A stretch of 64,000 bases of DNA from Pseudomonas sp. (GCA_030656145.1 JAUSOF010000033.1:175421-239420), one strand, 5' to 3'. Shown: positions 20,757 to 30,321, counted from the stretch's first letter. Notes: generated by a model not told the origin, from the letters alone. Made by a program: numbers and translations.

Positions 20757-20807
20757 TCGATTCTAGTGCGCAGCGCCTGCCGAGCGGACGCTGCGCACTA
20801 GAATCGA
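20757..20807. other. Hairpin with 19-bp perfect stem TCGATTCTAGTGCGCAGCG / CGCTGCGCACTAGAATCGA
   Basis: Perfect inverted repeat, 13-nt loop, ending 31 nt before the glycerate kinase ATG. Confidence 0.85.
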
Positions 20808-20838
20808 GTTGATCCAGCCCGAAATAAGAGAGATCACC

Positions 20839-22125
20839 ATGCCTATTGATCCATCTTTTAATCCAACGTCTCTGCTGCGCGAACTGTTCGCCAGCGCCAT
20901 CGACGCCGCCCACCCACGCCAGGTGCTGGCTGACTATCTGCCCGCCGACCGGAGTGGCCGGGTCATTGTCATCGGTGCCGGCAAGGCCGCCGCAGCCATG
21001 GCTGAGGTAATCGAGCACGAATGGCAGGGCGAAGTCTCCGGCCTGGTGGTGACGCGCTATGAGCATGGGGCCAACTGCCAGAAAATCGAGGTAGTGGAAG
21101 CCGCTCACCCGGTGCCGGACGCCGCTGGCGAACAGGTGGCGCGCCGCGTGCTGGAGCTGGTCAGCAATCTCAACAAAGAGGATAAGGTGATCTTCCTCCT
21201 GTCCGGTGGTGGCTCTTCCCTGCTCGCCCTGCCCGCTGATGGCATCAGTTTCAAGGACAAGCAGGCCATCAACAGGGCGCTGCTCAAATCCGGCGCGACC
21301 ATCGGCGAGATGAACTGCGTACGCAAGCATCTCTCGGCGATCAAGGGCGGTCGCCTGGCCAAGGCCAGTTGGCCAGCCAGCGTCTACACCTACGCGATTT
21401 CCGATGTCCCTGGCGATGAAGCCACGGTCATCGCCTCCGGCCCGACCGTCGCCGACCCAACCACCTCAGCCCAGGCCTTGGCGATTCTCAGCCGCTACGG
21501 CATTGAGGTCCCGGGCGAGGTTCGCGCCTGGCTACAGGACCCGCGTTCAGAGACAGTCAAACCAGGCGACCCCTGCCTGGCGCGCAGCCACTTCCAGCTG
21601 ATCGCCGCGCCCCAGCAATCCCTCGACGCTGCCGCCGCCAGAGCCGAGGCAGCAGGCTTTGCCACTCTGATCCTGGGTGACCTCGAGGGTGAGTCGCGCG
21701 AGGTGGCCAAAGTGCACGCCGGCATCGCCAAGCAGGTGGTGTTGCATGGCCAGCCGATCAAGCCACCCTGCGTGATCCTCTCCGGCGGCGAGACCACGGT
21801 AACAGTACGCGGCACTGGCCGTGGTGGACGCAACGCCGAGTTCCTCCTCAGCCTGACCGATAGCCTCAAGGGTCTGCCCGGGGTTTATGCCCTGGCCGGG
21901 GACACTGATGGCATCGACGGCTCGGAAGACAATGCAGGGGCCATCATGACCCCGAACAGCTATGCCCGCGCCGCCCAACTGGGCCTGAGTGCCAGCGACG
22001 AACTGCATAACAACAACGGCTATGGCTATTTTGCCGCCCTTGATGCGCTCATCGTCACCGGGCCGACCCGCACCAACGTCAACGATTTCCGCGTCATTCT
22101 GATTCTCGAGAGTCCTGCCCAATGA
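20839..22125 (+). CDS. Glycerate 2-kinase (MOFRL family; TtuD-like)
   Basis: 428-aa ORF; VIGAGKAAAAMAEVIE, LLSGGGSSLLALPADGIS, GGRNAEFLLSL. Confidence 0.9.
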   Translation: MPIDPSFNPTSLLRELFASAIDAAHPRQVLADYLPADRSGRVIVIGAGKAAAAMAEVIEHEWQGEVSGLVVTRYEHGANCQKIEVVEAAHPVPDAAGEQVARRVLELVSNLNKEDKVIFLLSGGGSSLLALPADGISFKDKQAINRALLKSGATIGEMNCVRKHLSAIKGGRLAKASWPASVYTYAISDVPGDEATVIASGPTVADPTTSAQALAILSRYGIEVPGEVRAWLQDPRSETVKPGDPCLARSHFQLIAAPQQSLDAAAARAEAAGFATLILGDLEGESREVAKVHAGIAKQVVLHGQPIKPPCVILSGGETTVTVRGTGRGGRNAEFLLSLTDSLKGLPGVYALAGDTDGIDGSEDNAGAIMTPNSYARAAQLGLSASDELHNNNGYGYFAALDALIVTGPTRTNVNDFRVILILESPAQ

Positions 22126-23537
22126 GTCCTGACAAGAAAGTCAAAATCCTCGCCACCCTTGGCCCTGCGATCAAAACCATCGACGACATCCGCCAGCTGG
22201 TGGAGAACGGGGTCAACCTGTTCCGCCTCAACTTCAGCCACGGCGAGCACGCCGACCACGCCCAGCGCTTTGACTGGGTGCGTGAAGTCGAGCAGCAGCT
22301 GAATACTCCAATCGGCATTCTCATGGACCTGCAAGGACCGAAGCTGCGCGTTGGTAAATTTGCCGAAGGCAAGGTCATCCTGCAGCGCGGGCAGACCCTG
22401 CGCCTGGATCTGGACAGCACCCCAGGCGACGCTAACCGGGTCAACCTGCCGCACCCGGAAATCATCGCAGCCTTGCAGCCGGGCATGAGTCTGCTGCTCG
22501 ACGATGGCCGACTGCGCCTGAAAGTGACCGACAAGCAAGCCGATGCGGTGATCACAGAGGTCATTGCCGGCGGCGAGCTGTCCGACCGCAAAGGGGTCAA
22601 CGTACCCGAAGCAGTGCTGCAACTCAGCCCGCTGACCGAGAAGGATCGTCGCGACCTGGCCTTCGGCCTGGAACTGGGGGTGGACTGGGTGGCGCTGTCG
22701 TTCGTGCAGCGGCCCGAGGACATTATCGAAGCCCGCCAACTGATCGGTGATCGTGCCTTGCTGATGGCCAAGATCGAGAAACCCTCGGCAGTCATTCACC
22801 TGGAAGCAATCGCCAAGCTGTGCGACGCGATCATGGTTGCTCGTGGCGACCTGGGCGTGGAAGTGCCAGCGGAAAACGTGCCGCGCATTCAGAAGGACAT
22901 CATCCGCACCTGCCGCCAGCTCGGCAAACCGGTGGTGGTGGCCACCCAGATGCTCGAATCCATGCGCTTCTCGCCGGCGCCAACCCGCGCCGAGGTCACC
23001 GACGTGGCCAATGCCGTGGCTGAAGGCGCCGATGCGCTGATGCTCTCCGCAGAAACTGCCTCCGGTGACTACCCGCTGGAAGCGGTGCAGATGATGAGCA
23101 AGATCATTCGTCAGGTGGAAAACGGCCCGGATTTCCAGGCCCAGCTCGATGTCAGCCGCCCCCAGGCCGAAGCCACCGCCTCGGACGCGATCAGCTGCGC
23201 GATTCGCCGGATCAGCTCGATCCTGCCGGTGGCTGCGCTGGTCAATTACAGTGAATCCGGCGCCAGCAGCCTGCGCGCCTCGCGTGAGCGGCCGAAAGCA
23301 CCGATCCTCAGCCTGACCCCGAGCCTGGATACCGCGCGGCGCCTGAGCGTGGCCTGGGGCGTGTACTCGGTGGTCAACCAGCGCCTGCACAAGGCCGAGG
23401 ACGTCACCCGCACCGCCCTGGAAATCGCCCAGGCTCAAGGCATGGCAAGGCGCGGCGATACCCTGGTGATCACCGCCGGCGAGCCCTTCGGCCAGCCCGG
23501 CAGCACCAACAGCCTGCGTATCGAAATTCTGCGTTAA
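22122..23537 (+). CDS. pyk: Pyruvate kinase
   Basis: VKILATLGPAIKTIDDIRQLVENGVNLFRLNFSHG; MVARGDLGVEVP; ATGA overlap with glycerate kinase. Confidence 0.95.
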   Translation: MSPDKKVKILATLGPAIKTIDDIRQLVENGVNLFRLNFSHGEHADHAQRFDWVREVEQQLNTPIGILMDLQGPKLRVGKFAEGKVILQRGQTLRLDLDSTPGDANRVNLPHPEIIAALQPGMSLLLDDGRLRLKVTDKQADAVITEVIAGGELSDRKGVNVPEAVLQLSPLTEKDRRDLAFGLELGVDWVALSFVQRPEDIIEARQLIGDRALLMAKIEKPSAVIHLEAIAKLCDAIMVARGDLGVEVPAENVPRIQKDIIRTCRQLGKPVVVATQMLESMRFSPAPTRAEVTDVANAVAEGADALMLSAETASGDYPLEAVQMMSKIIRQVENGPDFQAQLDVSRPQAEATASDAISCAIRRISSILPVAALVNYSESGASSLRASRERPKAPILSLTPSLDTARRLSVAWGVYSVVNQRLHKAEDVTRTALEIAQAQGMARRGDTLVITAGEPFGQPGSTNSLRIEILR

Positions 23538-23562
23538 ACCAAGGACGCCGGTGCTTACGTAA

Positions 23563-23623
23563 CCCGGATGCAATCCGGGAGCGATTGTGTCGGCGCCAGA
23601 TTTCCCCGGATTGCATCCGGGCT
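23563..23623. repeat. Inverted repeat ACCCGGATGCAATCCGGG ... CCCGGATTGCATCCGGGCT
   Basis: Read directly downstream of pyk; also self-complementary within each arm. Confidence 0.7.
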
Positions 23624-23656
23624 AGGTTGAACGCTGAAACGCCGAAGGGTTGGCCG

Positions 23657-23695
23657 TCGCAGGGATCGCCAGCGCGGCCAAGCGCGCCCCTGCGA
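23657..23695. repeat. REP-like hairpin TCGCAGGG...CCCCTGCGA
   Basis: Outer stem CGCAGGG/CCCTGCG with inner GCGCG/GCGCGC. Confidence 0.6.
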
Positions 23696-23747
23696 TAGTC
23701 GGGCGATTTGGCTTTGTTCAATCCCATTCTGGGCATTGCCAGTTTGT

Positions 23748-23783
23748 AGGCCCCCTCCACTCCTGGAGGGGGCCTCTTTTTTT
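23748..23783 (+). terminator. Strong Rho-independent terminator AGGCCCCCTCC-N6-GGAGGGGGCCT + T-tract
   Basis: 11-bp GC stem then CTTTTTTT; ends about 17 nt before the urea transporter ATG. Confidence 0.85.
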
Positions 23784-23799
23784 ACACAGGTTAGCCGGC

Positions 23800-24699
23800 A
23801 TGTCGCCATTGCTTATCCCCGCCACCACAAGCCTGCGCGCCCTGCTTAACGGTTTTAGCCAGATCTTGCTGCAGCGCCACCCTGGTTGCGGCGCGTTAGT
23901 GTTGCTGGCCATTGCCCTGGGCGCGTCCGAGATGCTTGGCGGGGCCTTGCTTGGTGGTTTGAGCGGCCAGTTCGTCGCCCAGCGCCGTGGTTGCGCTCAT
24001 GCAGATATTGACGCGGGGTTGTATGGCTACAACGGGGTTCTGCTGGGCATGCTGATCAGCCTGCAGTTCGCCTGGTCGGCGTTGCTGCCGCTGCTGATCA
24101 TCGTCAGCGCCGGGGCTTCCAGCCTGCTGCTGAGCGCCTGGATGCAGCGCATGCGCAAGCGTCAGTGGCTGCCCGCCTTTACCTTCCCTTTTGTCGCCCT
24201 GAGCTGGTTGTTGTTGTGGCTTGCACCCGCTCTGCAACTAGAGTTGGCGCTGGCCATCCCCGGCCAGGCGCAGCCGCTCGACTGGTTGGCCGGCCTGATC
24301 GCCATGGCCCGCGGGTTGAGCCAGGTGATCTTTCTCGATCAGCCGCTGGCCGGCGCCTGCCTGCTGCTCGGCTTGCTGCTGGCTGATCGGCGCGCTGCCT
24401 GCTGGGCAGTGCTGGGGTCAGCCGGCGGCCTGGCGTTGGCGCTGCATCAGGGTTTGCCGCAGCACAGCGCCCTCGCCGGTCTGTACAGCTACAACGCAGC
24501 ACTGGCGGCAATCGCCTTGAGTCAGGTGCATCGTCAGGCCTGGGCGCCGCTGCTGGGGATTGTCCTCGCCCTGCTCCTGCAGCCGGGCTTTACCACCCTT
24601 GACCTGCCGCCACTGACGATGCCGTTCATCCTCGCATGCTGGTTGATCCAGGCCAGCCAGCGCGTGCTGCGTCAGGCCGTCGTCGACTGCAGGCCATGA
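23800..24699 (+). CDS. Urea transporter family protein
   Basis: About 299-aa multi-TM ORF with tandem motif (GLYGYNGVLLGML ... GLYSYNAALAAIAL) characteristic of urea transporters. Confidence 0.85.
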   Translation: MSPLLIPATTSLRALLNGFSQILLQRHPGCGALVLLAIALGASEMLGGALLGGLSGQFVAQRRGCAHADIDAGLYGYNGVLLGMLISLQFAWSALLPLLIIVSAGASSLLLSAWMQRMRKRQWLPAFTFPFVALSWLLLWLAPALQLELALAIPGQAQPLDWLAGLIAMARGLSQVIFLDQPLAGACLLLGLLLADRRAACWAVLGSAGGLALALHQGLPQHSALAGLYSYNAALAAIALSQVHRQAWAPLLGIVLALLLQPGFTTLDLPPLTMPFILACWLIQASQRVLRQAVVDCRP

Positions 24700-24844
24700 G
24701 CACTGAACAGGCTGTGAAATTACTCACGTCTACGCCGCTGGGTGTTTTCACACCCTATTGCCACTTGCATTGCGGCGCCAGAACTCCCTAGGCTGACGTG
24801 CACAGCCGTTGTCAGCCGCACCAAAAGGGAACGCGAAATCCATC

Positions 24845-25693
24845 ATGAGTAACTCAGCCGACTGGCGCCAGCGCCTGTACATCATCATTTTCCACACCGA
24901 CACACCGGCTGGTCAGCGCTTCGATAGCCTCCTGCTGATGACCATCATGGCCAGCCTGGTGGTGGTGATGCTCGACAGCATCGACACTATTAATAGCCAG
25001 TACGGTGTGCCGCTGCTGGCTCTGGAATGGGCCTTCACTGGATTGTTTGCCGTGGAGTACCTGGTGCGCCTGTATTGCTCGCCGAAGCCGCTGCGTTATG
25101 CCTTCAGCTTCTTCGGCCTGGTCGACCTGCTGGCCGTGCTGCCGGCGATCCTCGCGCTGCTGTTCGCCGATGCCCAGTACCTGCTGATCATTCGGGTGAT
25201 TCGCATGCTGCGGGTGTTCCGCGTGTTCAAACTCAGCCCTTACTTGCGTCAGGCCAACTTCCTGGTCACCGCACTGCGCGGCAGCCGACAGAAGATCATC
25301 GTGTTCTTCGTCGGTATCGCCACTCTGGTTACGGTCTATGGCGCGCTGATGTATGTGATTGAAGGCCCCGCCCATGGCTTCAGCAGCATTCCCAGAAGTA
25401 TCTACTGGGCGGTTGTCACCCTGACCACTGTCGGTTTCGGCGATATAGTCCCGCATACGCCGCTGGGCCAGGCGCTAGCGACCCTGGTGATGATCACCGG
25501 CTACTCGATTATCGCCGTGCCCACCGGGATCTTTACCGCGGAACTGGCCACGGCGATGCGCGCCGACGGTCAACTCGAACATGACTGCCCAAACTGTCAC
25601 AAAGATCGCCATGACCCGGCCGCGGCCTACTGCAACCGTTGCGGCAGCCCGCTGTTCAGTCGCCCAGGCAACACCCCTGACAACACACACTGA
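24845..25693 (+). CDS. Voltage-gated-type ion (K+) transporter with C-terminal zinc ribbon
   Basis: VTLTTVGFGDIVP selectivity filter; S4-like RVIRMLRVFRVFKL; C-terminal CPNCHKDRHDPAAAYCNRCGSPL. Confidence 0.88.
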   Translation: MSNSADWRQRLYIIIFHTDTPAGQRFDSLLLMTIMASLVVVMLDSIDTINSQYGVPLLALEWAFTGLFAVEYLVRLYCSPKPLRYAFSFFGLVDLLAVLPAILALLFADAQYLLIIRVIRMLRVFRVFKLSPYLRQANFLVTALRGSRQKIIVFFVGIATLVTVYGALMYVIEGPAHGFSSIPRSIYWAVVTLTTVGFGDIVPHTPLGQALATLVMITGYSIIAVPTGIFTAELATAMRADGQLEHDCPNCHKDRHDPAAAYCNRCGSPLFSRPGNTPDNTH

Positions 25694-25776
25694 AGCACTC
25701 CGGATAACGCCCACAGTGGCCAGCAAGTTGCTGGGTGCGCTATAAAGCCGGCCTTTTGACTCAGAGGATCTTGCAC

Positions 25777-27234
25777 ATGGCCGAAGCCCTCAGCCCCCTG
25801 CCCGCCCCCGCCAAAGCGGCCTGGATAGGCCTGCTGCTGGGGCCATTGCTGCTATTGGCTTGCCTGCTCAGCGAGCCGCCTGCGGGGTTGAGTACAGGGG
25901 CCTGGGCCACGGTCGGCCTAACCCTGTTGATGGCCACCTGGTGGTCCACCGAGGCCATTCCGATTCCAGCCACCTCATTGCTGCCGATTCTGCTGATCCC
26001 GGCCTTGGGTATTGACAGTCTAAGCACTGCCACCGCGCCCTACTCCAACCCCATCATCTACCTGTTCCTCGGCGGTTTTATCCTCGGCCTGGCCATGGAG
26101 CGCTGGAACCTGCACAAGCGCATCGCCCTGATGACTCTGATGGCCATGGGCAGCAAACCGAGCAAGCAGATTGCCGGCTTTATGCTGGCCACCGCCTTCC
26201 TCAGCATGTGGGTGAGCAACACCGCCACCACCATCATGATGCTGCCCATCGGCCTCTCGGTGGTCGGCCTGCTGGCCGGCGAGCAGGATGCCAGCAACCT
26301 GGAGCGCGAGCGCTTTGCCACCGCCCTGCTGCTGGCCATCGCTTATGCCGCCAGCGTCGGCGGCATCGCCACCCTGATCGGTACCCCGCCCAACGCCCTG
26401 CTGGCGGCCTTCCTCGCGGAAAACTACGACGTGCAGATCGGTTTCGGGCAATGGATGCTGATCGGCCTGCCGGTGTCGATTCTGATGCTGGCCTTTATCT
26501 GGTGGTGGCTGACCCGTGGCGGCTTCCAGCTCAGCGGCCACGACAGCGACCAGTTGATCCGCAGTGAACTGGCCGAACTCGGCCCGCTGAGCCGCGGCGA
26601 GAAGCTGGTGGCCCTGGTGTTCGTGCTGACGGCCTCGGCCTGGGTCCTGCAGCCGCTGATCGCTGCGCAGGTGCCCGGGGTCAACGACACCAGCATCGCC
26701 ATCGCCGCCGCCCTGGCACTGTTTATCATCCCGGTCGACGTCAAACAGCGGGTGTTTCTGATGAACTGGGAAAGCGCCGGCAAGCTGCCCTGGGGCGTGC
26801 TGCTGCTGTTCGGCGGCGGCCTGTCGCTGGCTGGGGTGATCCGCAGCACCGGCCTGGCCGAGTGGATCGCCCAGAGCCTGGGCGCGCTAAGTGCACTGCC
26901 GATGCTGGCAATGATCGGCGTAGTGGTACTGGTGATCATCTTCCTCACCGAGATCACCTCCAACACCGCCACTGCCGCGGCCTTTTTACCGCTGCTCGGC
27001 GCCCTGGCCGTGGCCCAGGGCATGCCGGCGGAAATGCTGGCCATCCCCGCCGCCATCGCCGCCAGCTGCGCCTTCATGATGCCGGTGGCCACCCCGCCGA
27101 ACGCCATCGTGTTCGGCACCGGGCATATGCGCATTCAGTCGATGATCAAGGCCGGCTTCGCCCTCAACCTGATCGGCGTGGTGCTGGTGACCCTGGTCAG
27201 TTACCTGCTGGTAGGGCTGATCTGGAGTCATTGA
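25777..27234 (+). CDS. SLC13/DASS family sodium:anion symporter
   Basis: TWWSTEAIPIPATSLLPI; EITSNTATAAAFLPL; ATPPNAIVFGTGH. Confidence 0.9.
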   Translation: MAEALSPLPAPAKAAWIGLLLGPLLLLACLLSEPPAGLSTGAWATVGLTLLMATWWSTEAIPIPATSLLPILLIPALGIDSLSTATAPYSNPIIYLFLGGFILGLAMERWNLHKRIALMTLMAMGSKPSKQIAGFMLATAFLSMWVSNTATTIMMLPIGLSVVGLLAGEQDASNLERERFATALLLAIAYAASVGGIATLIGTPPNALLAAFLAENYDVQIGFGQWMLIGLPVSILMLAFIWWWLTRGGFQLSGHDSDQLIRSELAELGPLSRGEKLVALVFVLTASAWVLQPLIAAQVPGVNDTSIAIAAALALFIIPVDVKQRVFLMNWESAGKLPWGVLLLFGGGLSLAGVIRSTGLAEWIAQSLGALSALPMLAMIGVVVLVIIFLTEITSNTATAAAFLPLLGALAVAQGMPAEMLAIPAAIAASCAFMMPVATPPNAIVFGTGHMRIQSMIKAGFALNLIGVVLVTLVSYLLVGLIWSH

Positions 27235-27267
27235 ACACCAGCGGCGTGACGGTCATAGCGGTTATGC

Positions 27268-28248
27268 CTAGCCGCGCTCAACCGGCGCCGAGGTCAGTTC
27301 GAAGGGGCTGTTACTGCGCCGCTGGTTGCGGTCTTCACGCGGGGTGGCGCCGAAGAAGTTGCGGTAAGCGCTGGAAAAATGTGGCCCGGAGGAGAAGCCG
27401 CAGGACAGGCCGATCTGGATGATCGACTTGCTGGTCTGCATCAGCAACTGGCGTGCCTTGTTCAGGCGCAGCTCGAGGTAATACTGGCTGGGTACGCGGT
27501 TGAGGTACTGTTTGAAGATGCGCTCCAGCTGGCGGCGCGAGACACAGACGTGCTGGGCGATTTCGTCGGTGGTCAGCGGTTCTTCGATATTCGCCTCCAT
27601 CAATAGCACCGCCTGGGTCAGCTTGGGATGGCTGGAGCCCAAACGGTTCTGCAACGGAATACGTTGACGCTCGCTGCCCTCGCGAATCCGCTCGACCACC
27701 AACTCTTCCGACACCGCGCCGGCCAGTTCGGCACCGTGATGACGGGACAGTAGAGCCAGCATCAGATCGAGCACGGCCAGGCCGCCGCAGGCGCTGAGGC
27801 GATCACGGTCCCAGTCAAACAGGTGGCTGGTGGCGATGACCTTGGGGAAGCGCTCGCTGAAATCGTCCTGCCAACGCCAGTGCACAGCCGCGCGGTAACC
27901 ATCGAGCAGGCCCAGTTGCGCCAGAGGGTAGACTCCGGCGGATATCGCGCCGATCACGCAACCGCCACGCACCAACTGTTTGAGCGCACTGGACAAGGCC
28001 AGGGGCATGGGTGCGGTCGGCTCATCGGCGAGCAGGAAGAGCTTGTGCAAACCGTCCAGCTTGCCCACCCAGGCCTCGCCCGGCAGACGCCAGGCACCTT
28101 CGGTCGGGGTTTCGGCCTGGATGAATGACAGTTCGTAGACCACGTCAGGGTGAACGCGCTGGGCAACGCGCAAGGCCTCCTCGGCCAACGCCAAGGTCAG
28201 GGGTTTGCAGTTGGGCCAAAGCAGGAAACCGATTCGATGGGCAGTCAT
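27268..28248 (-). CDS. argR: AraC-type regulator with GATase1-like domain, ArgR-like
   Basis: C-terminal AraC HTH (VCVSRRQLERIFKQYLNRVPSQYYLELRLNKARQLL), N-terminal DJ-1/PfpI-like; immediately downstream of aot-type operon. Confidence 0.82.
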   Translation of the reverse strand: MTAHRIGFLLWPNCKPLTLALAEEALRVAQRVHPDVVYELSFIQAETPTEGAWRLPGEAWVGKLDGLHKLFLLADEPTAPMPLALSSALKQLVRGGCVIGAISAGVYPLAQLGLLDGYRAAVHWRWQDDFSERFPKVIATSHLFDWDRDRLSACGGLAVLDLMLALLSRHHGAELAGAVSEELVVERIREGSERQRIPLQNRLGSSHPKLTQAVLLMEANIEEPLTTDEIAQHVCVSRRQLERIFKQYLNRVPSQYYLELRLNKARQLLMQTSKSIIQIGLSCGFSSGPHFSSAYRNFFGATPREDRNQRRSNSPFELTSAPVERG

Positions 28249-28310
28249 GGGGGCAGTTTAGGCTCTGGCAGGCATTTAAGGGCATTTCACACGGATAAGC
28301 ATTGCGACTG

Positions 28311-28395
28311 TCGCAGGAGCGGGCCATGCCCGCGATAGCAATCTGGCCGCCAATTTCGCGACCATGGCGCTAGGCGTCTCCGCCGCTCCTACGAT
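28311..28395. repeat. REP-like palindromic element
   Basis: CGCAGGAGCGGGCCATGCCCGCGA ... CCGCTCCTACG. Confidence 0.65.
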
Positions 28396-28415
28396 CGTCT
28401 AACCGATGCATAGCA

Positions 28416-29180
28416 TTATTTAAGGCTACCAGAGAGGAACTGCTGGAGGCGTTCCGATTGTGGGTTGAGCAGCACTTCACGCGGGTCGCCACGTTCCTCG
28501 ACCACCCCCTTGTGCAGGAATACCAGCTGATTGGACACCTCGCGGGCGAAACCCATTTCGTGGGTGACAACCACCATGGTCCGACCTTCCTGAGCCAGGT
28601 CCTGCATAACCTTGAGTACCTCACCCACCAGCTCGGGGTCGAGGGCCGAGGTCGGCTCGTCGAACAGCATCACTTCCGGCTCCATGGCCAGGGCGCGGGC
28701 AATCGCCACGCGCTGCTGCTCGCCGCCCGACATATGTGCCGGGTAAGCATCTTTGCGATGGGCCACGCCAACCTTGTTCAGGTAATGCTCGGCTTTTTCC
28801 CGGGCTTCGGCCTTGGCCATACCGAGCACATGCACTGGCGCCTCCATGACGTTTTCCAGGGCGCTCATGTGCGACCACAAATTGAAATGCTGGAACACCA
28901 TGGACAGGCGTGAGCGCATGCGCTGCAACTGCTTGGGGTCGGCGGCCTTGAGCGCGCCTTCCTTGTTGGCCACCAACTTCAGCTCTTCGCCGTTAAGCAG
29001 AATCTTGCCGCCGTGGGGCTGCTCAAGCAGGTTGATGCAGCGCAGAAAGGTACTCTTGCCCGAGCCGCTGGAGCCGATAATGCTGATCACGTCACCAGCC
29101 TTGGCGGCCAGGGACACGCCCCTGAGCACTTCATGGCTGCCATAGCGCTTGTGCAGATCCTGAACTTCGAGTTTGTACAT
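28416..29180 (-). CDS. aotP: Arginine/ornithine ABC transporter ATP-binding protein
   Basis: Walker A GSSGSGKSTFLRC, MSGGEQQRVAIARAL, HisP-like. Confidence 0.9.
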   Translation of the reverse strand: MYKLEVQDLHKRYGSHEVLRGVSLAAKAGDVISIIGSSGSGKSTFLRCINLLEQPHGGKILLNGEELKLVANKEGALKAADPKQLQRMRSRLSMVFQHFNLWSHMSALENVMEAPVHVLGMAKAEAREKAEHYLNKVGVAHRKDAYPAHMSGGEQQRVAIARALAMEPEVMLFDEPTSALDPELVGEVLKVMQDLAQEGRTMVVVTHEMGFAREVSNQLVFLHKGVVEERGDPREVLLNPQSERLQQFLSGSLK

Positions 29181-29198
29181 GGTTTCCACTCTCATGCA

Positions 29199-30311
29199 TC
29201 AGTCGCTGAGCAAGCGACCCTGGCGAATAGGGGTACGACCGGCGACCTTGGCCAGCCACAGACCGGGCTGGGCAAAGCGCATCCGTTCACGAACGTAAAG
29301 CACACCATCGACCGAGGCGCAGACGGTGCTATGGCGATCGCTCAGCGGATCGATCACCTCGAACAGCGGGTCGCCGGCCTTGACCCGCGCGCCCACCGGC
29401 TGCAGAAAACTCACCACCCCGGCATGCGGCGCGCAGGCATATTCGGCGCCCTCGAACGGCGTGGCCTCGCAGCAGTCGTCGGGCGCAGCCGACCAATCCC
29501 CTGCGATCAGCCCCTGCTCGGCGAGAAACGCCAGAATACTTTCGGCGCTGGCTGCGGCCTGCTCCTTGCCGGTATCGGCCATGCCACCGAGCTCGACCGT
29601 TGCGGCCAGGCACGCCAGCGGAATCGTCGCCTCGGGAAAATGCCGAGCCAAACGCAACCAGGGCAGCGAGCAGGACTCGTCGAACGAACTGCCGCCGCCA
29701 TCTTCGGTTACCAGCACCGCTGCGGCGTGTAAACGGGCGGCCAACGGACGCAATTGCGCCCACTGCTGCGGTAGCGTGTACAGATGCACCAGCGCCTCGA
29801 AGTCGCAGTGCAGATCCAGCACCACATCGGCATCGCAGGCGTGCTGGAGCAACAAGCGCTGCAGGGCCTGCAGCTCGGACGCTGGCGCCGGCAGGAGCTC
29901 CAGCGCCGCCTGCATTGCTGCGCGAATCAGGCGCACATTGGCCGGGCCATCCTCGCCCAGGCAGCCTTGCAGCGCCGGGGCAATGGCGTCGGCCAAGGCG
30001 AAGAAGTCACGGTTGAAATTCTTGCCGCTGGCGAACTCGAAACGCCCTTGCTGGGTCGCCTGAAACAGCTGCCCCAGGCCGATCGGATTGGCCACGGGCA
30101 CCAACTCGATAACGCCGGTCAGGCGGCCCTGGGCTTCGAGTTCTCGCAGGCGCCGCTTGAGCTCCACGGCGACGCGCATGCCAGGCATCTCATCGGCATG
30201 CAGGGATGCCTGGATATACGCCTTGCACGGGCCGCTGCCAAAACGGAAAACGCTCAAACGTCGCTCCGTGCCGGGGCAGTTCCAGGGCAATACATGATCA
30301 ATCCGTTGCAT
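29199..30311 (-). CDS. aotO: Succinylglutamate desuccinylase/aspartoacylase family protein (AotO-like)
   Basis: MQRIDHVLPWNCPGTERRLSVFRFG...QASLHADEMPGM zinc motif; between permease and ATPase as in aotJQMOP; RBS GAGG before the ATG at 30311. Confidence 0.85.
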   Translation of the reverse strand: MQRIDHVLPWNCPGTERRLSVFRFGSGPCKAYIQASLHADEMPGMRVAVELKRRLRELEAQGRLTGVIELVPVANPIGLGQLFQATQQGRFEFASGKNFNRDFFALADAIAPALQGCLGEDGPANVRLIRAAMQAALELLPAPASELQALQRLLLQHACDADVVLDLHCDFEALVHLYTLPQQWAQLRPLAARLHAAAVLVTEDGGGSSFDESCSLPWLRLARHFPEATIPLACLAATVELGGMADTGKEQAAASAESILAFLAEQGLIAGDWSAAPDDCCEATPFEGAEYACAPHAGVVSFLQPVGARVKAGDPLFEVIDPLSDRHSTVCASVDGVLYVRERMRFAQPGLWLAKVAGRTPIRQGRLLSD

Positions 30312-30321
30312 AGTTACCTCC

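Noticed and set aside
23657-23695. Hairpin before the urea transporter as a guanidine riboswitch aptamer
   Set aside because: No ykkC or mini-ykkC consensus recognised; sequence resembles Pseudomonas REP elements
29326-30063. Long antisense ORFs opposite aotO and other high-GC genes
   Set aside because: Typical antisense open frames of high-GC DNA; composition is Arg/Ser/Ala-rich with no domain resemblance
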